DNA from: an uncultured Alphaproteobacteria bacterium
GTDB lineage: Bacteria; Pseudomonadota; Alphaproteobacteria; Rhizobiales; Beijerinckiaceae
DNA length: 40,231 nt
Reading direction: 5' to 3'
Assembly (NCBI GenBank): GCA_937903315.1
Contig: CALCZO010000299.1
Coordinates: 1-40,231 of the forward strand
The translations under genes and the position numbers were made by a program. Under the pieces are notes generated by a model. The model saw nothing but the letters and a program-made list of their open reading frames with translations, was not told where the DNA came from and did not search any database. Below, in pieces: positions 7,793 through 15,400 of this stretch; the first letter of the stretch is position 1, and every line of letters starts with the position of its first letter.

Positions 7793-8110
7793 TTAGCGGA
7801 ACATCCTCAGGCGCGCATCAACCGATAGGGCATCGATGGCACTCATCGGCGGGTTGGCGTCCGGCGAAGGAGGCACCGGCTGGACCATGGCGGGCTCCGG
7901 ACGGCCGGGGGGCGTTGCAGCCAACGGAGCGGGCACCAGCACTGCTTCCAGCCGCGCAATGGCGCCGAGCACGCGCTCAGTCTCGGCATGACGGTTGCGG
8001 CGGGCGAATTCGGCAAGGAACCAGCGGCCGCGCTCGGTCTCCATGACAGCCGACAGGATGGCGATGAAGTCATCCTGTTCTGGCGAGGGGGCAGGCGAGG
8101 CATCGGACAT
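7793..8110 (-). CDS. Small conserved alphaproteobacterial protein of unknown function
   Basis: The 105-residue product starts MSDASPAPSPEQDDF and contains a helical segment METERGRWFLAEFARRNRH followed by ERVLGAIARLEAVL, then a proline-rich tail. I recall the ETERGRWFL...ARRNR pattern from small hypothetical proteins of Rhizobiales, but I do not know a function. It has no signal peptide or membrane segment. It lies just upstream of the EamA transporter on the same strand and is divergent from the Mla operon, with a 129-base spacer that contains one GTTAAC. The start at 8110 is the first ATG giving a compact soluble protein; a much longer frame continues upstream antisense to the permease gene and is not believable. 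Confidence 0.7.
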   Translation of the reverse strand: MSDASPAPSPEQDDFIAILSAVMETERGRWFLAEFARRNRHAETERVLGAIARLEAVLVPAPLAATPPGRPEPAMVQPVPPSPDANPPMSAIDALSVDARLRMFR

Positions 8111-8239
8111 GGAACGACCGTCGGACTGTGAACCGTGAAGACCACACTCTGGCCGAATATGGTTAACGCCCCGTCGCCGCGCCGCTCGGTCACCTTGGTA
8201 ACAGTTGGCGTCGCAGGCCGGCGCCGGTAAGGTTGCCGC

Positions 8240-9424
8240 ATGATCGACTCGTCGCCCGCGCCGAATGTTCAGCCCTCCGTGGGTGCCGCGCGCGGTGTTG
8301 CGCCTGCGGCCGAGTGGGCCGGCAGCAGCGGTGACACAACGGTGCGGCTGTCGGGGGACTGGATTGCGCTGACGGCGGCTGCCTGCGAGGACAGGGCCGC
8401 TGCCGTTGCCGCTGCCGTGCCGGCCGGCAGCGTGGTCAGCATCGATACGGCCAGGATCGGGCGGCTCGATACGCTCGGCGCGCTGGTGCTGTCGCGATTG
8501 CAGCATGAGCTTGCCACTGCCGGCGCGCGGACGCACCTGACCGGGATGCAGGAAGCGCATCGCATCCTGTTCGAGGATATCCGCTACCACCCGGCGGAAA
8601 AGCCCGAGGCCCCGCGCCGCTTCGTGGTCATCGACATGCTGAGCGACATTGGCGAGGTGATGGTCGATGCCTTCGATGATCTGGTCAACGGCATTGCGTT
8701 TCTGGGGTCGTTCATCGTCGCCTGCCTGAATGTGCTGGCCGGCAGGAGCCGGTTCCGCCTTGCCTCGCTGGTCGCCCAGTTGGAGCGGGTCGCGCTGCGC
8801 TCTGTGCCGATCATCGTCCTGATCTCGCTGCTGGTCGGGGCGATCATCGCGCAGCAGTCGGTGTTCCAGCTCCAGACCTTCGGGACGGTGCATTTCGTGG
8901 CCGACCTGATGGGCGTTCTGGTGCTGAGAGAACTGGCGGTGCTGATCACCTCGATCATGCTGGCGGGACGGACGGGATCGAGTTTCACCGCCGAACTCGG
9001 CTCGATGAAGATGCGTGAGGAGATCGACGCGCTGCGCACGATGGGTCTCGATCCGATCGAAGTTCTGGTGGTGCCGCGGATCGTCGCGCTGATTGTCGCG
9101 ATGCCGCTGCTGACCTTCATCTCGTCGATGGCGATGCTGGTCGGCGGCGGGGTCGTCGCCTTTTTCTACGGTGGGGTCAGCCCGGATGTGTTCCTGTCGC
9201 GGCTGCAGAACGGCATCGGCCTGAACACCTTCGTCGTTGGTATGCTGAAGGCGCCGTTCATGGCGCTGGTGATCGGCATCATCGCCTGCATCGAAGGGTT
9301 CGGAGTGAAGGGATCGGCCGAGTCGCTCGGTGCGCGCACCACCGCCTCGGTGGTCAAGGCCATCTTCATGGTCATCGTCGTCGACGGGCTGTTCGCCATG
9401 TTCTTTGCCTCGATCCGCTATTGA
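8240..9424 (+). CDS. MlaE-family ABC permease with N-terminal STAS domain
   Basis: This 394-residue protein fuses a STAS domain (about residues 35-115; compare IDTARIGRLDTLGALVL) to an MlaE-type permease (about 140-394). The permease shows the conserved MLAGRTGSSFTAELGSMKMREEIDAL stretch, split by family convention around the E-x-D-A-L loop, and five hydrophobic segments. In E. coli the STAS part is a separate protein, MlaB; the fused form is common in alphaproteobacteria. It is expected to work in the inner membrane with the ATPase and MCE protein downstream to move phospholipids between inner and outer membranes. The stop codon overlaps a TTG start of the next gene. Confidence 0.93.
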   Translation: MIDSSPAPNVQPSVGAARGVAPAAEWAGSSGDTTVRLSGDWIALTAAACEDRAAAVAAAVPAGSVVSIDTARIGRLDTLGALVLSRLQHELATAGARTHLTGMQEAHRILFEDIRYHPAEKPEAPRRFVVIDMLSDIGEVMVDAFDDLVNGIAFLGSFIVACLNVLAGRSRFRLASLVAQLERVALRSVPIIVLISLLVGAIIAQQSVFQLQTFGTVHFVADLMGVLVLRELAVLITSIMLAGRTGSSFTAELGSMKMREEIDALRTMGLDPIEVLVVPRIVALIVAMPLLTFISSMAMLVGGGVVAFFYGGVSPDVFLSRLQNGIGLNTFVVGMLKAPFMALVIGIIACIEGFGVKGSAESLGARTTASVVKAIFMVIVVDGLFAMFFASIRY

Positions 9425-9432
9425 GCCGCGCG

Positions 9433-10257
9433 ATGACCCAGGACACCGGCCCACCCCCTGCCGCCCGCACCGAACCGGTCATCTCGGTGCGCGATCTCGA
9501 AGTGCGGTTCGGCGACAAGGTGATCATGGACGGGCTCGATCTCGACGTCATGCGCGGCGAGATTCTCGGCTTTGTCGGCGCATCGGGAACCGGAAAATCG
9601 GTCCTGATGCGGACGATTCTGGGTCTGATTCGCCAGACGCGCGGCGATATTGTGGTGTTCGGCTCAAACCTTGCCACGCTCGGTGCCGACGAGCGCGAGG
9701 CGATCGAGAAGCGCTGGGGGGTCCTGTTCCAGCACGGGGCGCTGTTTTCCTCGCTCACCGTGCGCCAGAACATCCAGATGCCGATGCGCGAGCACCTGAA
9801 AATGTCCGAGCGGCTGATGGACGAGATGGCGGCGCTCAAGATCGAACTTGTCGGTCTCAAGCCGGATGCGGCGGACAAGTACCCGTCCGAACTCTCGGGC
9901 GGCATGATCAAGCGGGCCGCACTCGCCCGGGCGCTGGCGCTCGATCCGGAAATCCTGTTTCTCGACGAGCCGACCTCCGGGCTCGATCCGATCGGGGCGC
10001 AGGATTTCGACGACCTGATCGCCACATTGCAGCGCACTTTGGGGCTTACGGTTTTCATGGTAACGCATGATCTCGACAGTCTGGCCGGGGTATGCGACCG
10101 GGTTGCCGCGCTTGCCGGCGGCAAGGTGATTGCCGCGGGTCCGCTGGAGGATTTGCTCAAGGCGGATCATCCCTGGCTGAGAGCGTATTTCCACGGTGCC
10201 CGCGCCTCGCGTGGCAGCCTCACGGGCGGCGCGGTTCGTCCCGGTTATCGCGGGTAG
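9433..10257 (+). CDS. MlaF-family ABC transporter ATPase
   Basis: This ATP-binding subunit of the lipid transporter has Walker A GASGTGKS at residues 49-56, the signature LSGGM, and Walker B ILFLDEPTSGLDP followed by a switch His in THDLDSL. The QHGALFSSLTV stretch is typical of MlaF/Ttg2A. ATG at 9433 gives 274 residues; a TTG at 9421 overlapping the permease stop (TTGA) would add four. No clear Shine-Dalgarno site precedes either, which fits translational coupling. The C-terminus carries a short Gly/Arg-rich tail (SRGSLTGGAVRPGYRG). Confidence 0.93.
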   Translation: MTQDTGPPPAARTEPVISVRDLEVRFGDKVIMDGLDLDVMRGEILGFVGASGTGKSVLMRTILGLIRQTRGDIVVFGSNLATLGADEREAIEKRWGVLFQHGALFSSLTVRQNIQMPMREHLKMSERLMDEMAALKIELVGLKPDAADKYPSELSGGMIKRAALARALALDPEILFLDEPTSGLDPIGAQDFDDLIATLQRTLGLTVFMVTHDLDSLAGVCDRVAALAGGKVIAAGPLEDLLKADHPWLRAYFHGARASRGSLTGGAVRPGYRG

Positions 10258-10263
10258 GAGAGC

Positions 10264-11577
10264 ATGGAAACGCGCGCCAATTATGCCCTTGTCGGCCTGT
10301 TCACCCTGGCGGTGATCGCGGCGGCATTCGGTTTTGTCTACTGGTTCCGCGCCGCCAGCCACGGCGGCGACCGGGACATCTACCGCATCGTGTTTACCGG
10401 GTCGGTGTCGGGCCTGTCGAAGGGCTCGGCCGTGCGCTTCAACGGCATCCGCGTCGGCGAGGTGATGAGCGTCGATCTGGTGCCCGATGATGCGAGCCGC
10501 GTCGCGGCCGTCATCGCGGTCGATCCGACGACGCCGGTCAAGACCGACACGCGCGCCCGGCTGGAGTATCAGGGACTGACCGGCGTCGCCTCGGTGCATC
10601 TGTCGGGCAGCCAGAGCAGCGCGCTGGCGCTGAAGAACCCGGACGGGAAGGGCGAACCGACGATCTTTGCCGACCGGTCCGACTTTCAGGACCTGTTCGA
10701 GACGGCCCAGCGGCTCGCCGCCCGCATCGACGGGGTGATCGGCAAGGTCGATGCCATCCTCACGGACGGGCAGCAGCCGCTCGGCAATGCCCTGCGCAAC
10801 ATCGAGGGTTTCAGCCGGGCGCTGAACGACAATTCGCCGGGAATGTCGACGTTCATCACCCAGATGACCGCCACGGCGCAACGCTTCTCGGCCCTGTCCG
10901 ATCGCGTGGACCGCTTGGCTGAAGGGGCCGACGACCTTCTGCGCGGGGTCAGCCGCGACAGTCTCAACCGCTCGCTGGCCAATGTCGAGACGTTCACCAG
11001 GAGCCTGGCCGACAACAAGCCGTCAATCGATGCACTGATCGCCGATGCGGCAGGGCTGACGAAGACCCTGAAGGAGACGGCACCGAAACTCGATTCGGCC
11101 CTGTCCGATGTCTCGGCCTTCGTCCGTGCCATCGATACCGCGCGGCTCAACCGCACGCTGGAGGGCGCGGAGAAGTTCGCCAGCGCGCTGGGCAACCGCT
11201 CGGACGACATCGACCGCGCGCTGAAAGATGCGGCCGAAATCACGCGCAAGGTCAGCCAGTCGGCCGATCGGCTTGATTCCGTGCTGAAAGGGGCCGAAGC
11301 CTTCCTCAGCGACGGGCAGGGCAACAGCGTGATGGCGGAAATCGGCGAGACAGCAAAGGCGATCCGCACGCTCGCCAACAACCTCGACAAGCGGACGGCG
11401 GAGATCACCGCCGGCATTTCACGCTTTGCCGGGCCGGGCCTGCGCGATCTTGAAGCGCTGACCGGCGAGGCGCGCAAGGCCGTCAACGACGTCGGGCGGG
11501 CGGTGCGCAGCTTCGAACGCAATCCCTCGCAGTTGATTACCGGCGGACGCTCGACTATTCCCGACTACAGGCGATGA
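10264..11577 (+). CDS. MlaD/MCE-domain protein of lipid transporter
   Basis: This 437-residue protein has one N-terminal transmembrane anchor (about residues 8-28), one MCE domain (about 38-118; IVFTGSVSGLSKGSAVRFNGIRVGEV is diagnostic), then a long helical, probably coiled-coil periplasmic region. The extended helix resembles longer MlaD/Mce proteins that form a tunnel or needle rather than the short E. coli MlaD (about 183 residues). It begins seven bases after the ATPase stop, with GTAGGAGAGC giving a good ribosome-binding site. Its role is to receive lipid in the periplasm and couple to the MlaE/MlaF core. The substrate direction is not decided by sequence. Confidence 0.92.
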   Translation: METRANYALVGLFTLAVIAAAFGFVYWFRAASHGGDRDIYRIVFTGSVSGLSKGSAVRFNGIRVGEVMSVDLVPDDASRVAAVIAVDPTTPVKTDTRARLEYQGLTGVASVHLSGSQSSALALKNPDGKGEPTIFADRSDFQDLFETAQRLAARIDGVIGKVDAILTDGQQPLGNALRNIEGFSRALNDNSPGMSTFITQMTATAQRFSALSDRVDRLAEGADDLLRGVSRDSLNRSLANVETFTRSLADNKPSIDALIADAAGLTKTLKETAPKLDSALSDVSAFVRAIDTARLNRTLEGAEKFASALGNRSDDIDRALKDAAEITRKVSQSADRLDSVLKGAEAFLSDGQGNSVMAEIGETAKAIRTLANNLDKRTAEITAGISRFAGPGLRDLEALTGEARKAVNDVGRAVRSFERNPSQLITGGRSTIPDYRR

Positions 11578-11599
11578 GGGGTCCGAGAGTCGTGAGTGT

Positions 11600-12193
11600 T
11601 TGGTCGTGAGCGTGATCGGTTGGGGGCAGGGGCGTCGGCTTGCGGCATGGGTGTGCCTTGCGAGCCTCGCCGCCTGTTCGACGCCGCCGCCCGCGACCTA
11701 TGATCTTGGCGCGGCCAGCGATCTGAAGGCTGCCGCCGGGCGCGGCACGCTGGTGGTGGCCGAGCCGGTCGCCGTCTCGTTTGTCGATTCCGAGCGCATC
11801 CCGATCCGCACCGGCGACAACGGCGTTGCCTATCTCCCCGGCGTGCAATGGCCTGACCGGCTGCCGAAGCTGTTTCAGGCCCGGTTGATCCAGAGTTTCG
11901 AGAATGCCCGGCGGGCGGGCAGCGTCGGCCGGCCGGGAGACCGGCTGATGGCGGCCAACCAGCTCAACACCGACATCCGCACCTTCGAGATCCGCGAGGC
12001 CAGCGGCGAGGCGGTGGTCGAAGTGACGGTGCGCATCGTCAACGACCGTTCGGGGCGTATCGTGGCGGCGCGCACGTTCGGCGCGCGGGCGCCGGCTGGC
12101 GGGTTCGGCGGGCCGGACGCGGCGCGCGCGCTGGATCAGGCATCCCGGCGGGTGCTGGCCGATATTGTTCAGTGGACCTCGGGACGGGCGTGA
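11600..12193 (+). CDS. ABC-type transport auxiliary lipoprotein (PqiC/ABC_trans_aux family)
   Basis: This is a secreted lipoprotein of about 197 residues. A signal sequence ends in the lipobox LAAC (Cys near residue 26), followed by STPPPATYDLG, the usual start of the auxiliary lipoprotein family linked to MCE transporters. The middle reads YLPGVQWPDRLPKLFQARLIQSFEN, also typical. It probably sits in the outer-membrane inner leaflet and docks the MCE protein. The start is uncertain (TTG 11600, GTG 11606 or GTG 11612). Its stop overlaps the start of the next small gene as TGATG. Confidence 0.85.
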   Translation: MVVSVIGWGQGRRLAAWVCLASLAACSTPPPATYDLGAASDLKAAAGRGTLVVAEPVAVSFVDSERIPIRTGDNGVAYLPGVQWPDRLPKLFQARLIQSFENARRAGSVGRPGDRLMAANQLNTDIRTFEIREASGEAVVEVTVRIVNDRSGRIVAARTFGARAPAGGFGGPDAARALDQASRRVLADIVQWTSGRA

Positions 12194-12399
12194 TGGTTGA
12201 GAACAACGATCTTGGCGGATGTCGCCATTGCGGGCACAGCCCGGTGCATGTGTCGGCCCGCTGGTGCCCGTCCTGCGGCGGCATCGCCCCCTACACGCGC
12301 ACACCGGCGCCGCGCAGCAAGAACGCGATGGTGGCGATCGTCTCGCTCGTCGTCATCCTGATCGTGGCGATGGCGCTGCTGTATCTGGCCGGGCGCTGA
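12193..12399 (+). CDS. Tiny zinc-ribbon membrane protein at the end of the Mla operon
   Basis: This 68-residue protein has two CxxC knuckles (CRHC near residue 10 and CPSC near residue 26), a zinc-ribbon arrangement, then a basic linker (RTPAPRSK) and a single C-terminal transmembrane helix (about residues 43-66, ending LLYLAGR). The start ATG shares bases with the stop of the lipoprotein gene (TGATG), so it is translated with the Mla operon. I do not recognise a named family. The layout suggests a tail-anchored protein with its zinc ribbon in the cytoplasm. A strong terminator hairpin follows within 60 bases. Confidence 0.75.
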   Translation: MVENNDLGGCRHCGHSPVHVSARWCPSCGGIAPYTRTPAPRSKNAMVAIVSLVVILIVAMALLYLAGR

Positions 12400-12433
12400 G
12401 GCGCCGTCCCTCCCGCCGCACATGGCAAACGAC

Positions 12434-12457
12434 AACGGCCGGGACATCCCGGCCGTT
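12434..12457. terminator. Hairpin terminator between convergent genes
   Basis: AACGGCCGGG and CCCGGCCGTT form a perfect 10-bp stem with a 4-base loop, followed on the plus strand by TCGTT and preceded by an A-containing stretch. It lies between the convergent ends of the Mla operon and the giant coiled-coil gene, so it probably ends transcription from both sides. The U-tract is short, so efficiency is uncertain. Confidence 0.7.
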
Positions 12458-12488
12458 TCGTTATGCGGACTGGCGAAACTGGGTTTGG

Positions 12489-15400
12489 TTATTCGAACCG
12501 CCCCGCCGCATGGGCCAGCATGGTGTAGACCTTGCCGCTGTCCGATGACAGGTACGCCCGGGCGGCCTTGCCCGACCGGTTGGCACCGCCCGCCTCGTCG
12601 AGCAGGCGCTCGAACTCGGTGATGTAGCGGTCAACGGTATCGTGGAACTCCTGGTCGCGGCGGTATTTGCGACCGATATCATCGAAGGTCTGCTGACCCT
12701 GGACCGTATAGAGCCGGCGCGTGAACGCGTTGCGTTCGCCGCGGGCGAAGCGATCCCATGCATCCTCGAGAACTTCGGCATCGACCATGCGGGCGATATC
12801 GAGGGTCAGCGGATCAGCCGTCTCGGGGGCGGGGGCAGCAACCTCGACCTCCGAAGCGCGATGCAGCAGGTCGGACAGCCAGCCCTTCTGACCCGCGCGC
12901 GCAGCCGGCGAGGGCTTGGCGGCGGGAGCCGGCGTTTCGCCCAGTGTGGGGCGCAGATCGAGATCGGGCAGCGGCATGGCTGCGGCCCTGCTGACCGGAG
13001 CAGGCGCCACCGGCGGCTGCGGCGCGGCAACGGTACGCGGAGGCGCAACGTCACGACCGCCGCCGGTCTGGCCGACGATGCTGCTGAGCGATTCGAGCAT
13101 TTTCACCTGATCGGCGACCGCGCGACGGACCGAACTGGTTGCTTCGAGCGTCTGGCGCGGCATGTCGGCGGTCGTGCGCCTGAGTTCCGACCGGGTCGAT
13201 TCCAGTTCGCGCAGCACATCGCCGGCGGTGGTCCGCAGTTGCTCGGCGGTCTGGCTGAAGCCGGAGGTGACGCGGCCGAACAGGGTCTCGATCTCGCTCA
13301 GCGTCTGGCCATAGGCCGCGTTGAGGTCCTCGCTGGCGCGCTTGCGCTCCTCGCCGGTCTGGGCGCGCAGGGTGGTGAACTGCTCCTCGGCCTGCGAGAG
13401 GATGGCGCGGACATTCTCGGCCAGCGCCATGGCGACCTGCCGCGAGCGGGCTTCTGCCCCCTTGAGGTTGTCGTCGAGCGCGCCGGCAAAGGCCCGCATG
13501 CCGTGTTCGAGCAATTCGGTCCGCTCGGCAAGCAGGCCGGCAACGCGGTCGACTTCCTGCTGGCGGGTGGTGATCGCCTGCTCGGCCTGATCGGAGACAA
13601 CGGCGAGGGTGCGGGTCGCTTCCATCAGGGCGCGGGTGCGCTCCGACAGATCGCCTGCCACGCTGCTCGACCGGTCGAGGATGGCCTCGGACGTGTCGCG
13701 CATCGAGGCGAGCTGGCTGGTCAGCTGGCGGGCCCCGGTGTCGGTCGCCGTGACGATCGAGCCAAGTGTCGTCTCAACCTGTTCGGCGAGCTGGCGGGTG
13801 CCATCGCTGGAGGCCGAGATGATCGCGTTCAGGGTCGATTCGAGCTTGGCAACGCGGCTGGTCAGCCCGGTCTCGACATTGGCGAGGCCCTTGGTCGCGC
13901 TGTCCAGAATCTGGGTCAGCACGTTGTTGGCGTCTGTCAGACGGCCGAGCATCATGCCGATCTCGCCGCGCAGGCGCTGCTGCACCTCGGTCAGGTTGGC
14001 AATCGCCGCCTCGGTCCCCTTGGTCAGGGTGCTGTCGACCTCGTTCAGCGAGGTGTTGATCTGCTGGGCGGCCATGTTGCCGGTCCGCGCGATGGTGGCG
14101 GCGGCATCCGCGCCGCGCTGTTCCAGCACCTCGGCGAACTTGCCGCTGTGGCTTTCCAGCCGCGCCGCGATCTCGCCCGAGGCGGTGACAAAGGCCTGGC
14201 CCCGCGTGACAAGGCGATCAACCATTTCGGAGGTGCGGGCCGACAGGCCGGAGGCGCTGTCGTCGAACAGCCTGCGGATCTCTTCGGACTGGGCACCCAG
14301 CCGGGCGCTGACCTCTTCGGCCCCGCCGACAAGGCGATCAACCATTTCGGAGGTGCGGGCCGACAGGCCGGAGGCGCTGTCGTCGAACAGCCTGCGGATC
14401 TCTTCGGACTGGGCACCCAGCCGGGCGCTGACCTCTTCGGCCCCGCCGACAAGGCGCTTGCCGACGGTCTGGGACACGCCATCGAGCAGGCGCTCCATTT
14501 CCGAAACGCGGACATAGAGCGCCTGATCGGCCTTTTCTGCGGCCGCAACAATGGTGCTGGCAATGGTCTCGCTGCGGCTGGCGAGCGAGCCGGAGATCGT
14601 TTCCAGCGGGCCGACGACGCGGGTCTGGAACGCTTCGGTATGGCCGGCCAGCGTTTCGGCGAGCGCGCCGGTGCGGCTGCCAAGGGTCTGGGAAATCCGG
14701 TCGGCCTCGGACGACAGGGCGCTGGTCACCGTGCCGACATGGCTTTCGATGCGCTCGGCCAGCTTGGCGGTTTCGGCCTCGACCGCACGGCTGACATGCT
14801 CGACCTTGCCGTCGATGCTCGACTGGATGGTCTGGCTGCCGTCGGCCATGGCGCGGGCAAATTCCAGCGTCCGTTCGGCCAGCATGTCGCTGAGCAGGCG
14901 GGCGCGCTGGTCGAGCCCGGTATCGGCGCGTGCGATCAGCCCTTCGAGCTTTTCGGAAATCGCTGCCGTCTTGTCAGTGGCGCGGGTCTCGAAGGCCGAA
15001 AGATGGGTTTCAAGCTGCTCGTTGAGCGTTGCGCCATGGACCAGCACAAGCTGCTCCAGATTGACAGCGCGCTCGACGAACGCCTTTTCGAAGGCGCCGA
15101 AGCGGTCGGACAGACCGGCGGTGCGGCTCTCGACCTCGTCGGCGAGCCGGCGGGCGGTCTCCGACAGGGCGTCGGTGACCTGGCTGCCCTGCTGCTCCAG
15201 CGCAAAGGCAATGTCCTTGGCAACGGACGAGAAATGCACGGTGGTGTCGTGCGTCTTCTTCTCGAATTCGCCATGGATGTCCGTGGCGTGGGTGGCAAAG
15301 TCCTCGCGGGCCTTTTCAGCATGCAGGCCGATCATGCCCGACAGCGCCTCGCCCGAGACGGTGAAGGCCTCGTTGATCTGCTGCAACCGGTCGCCCAGAA

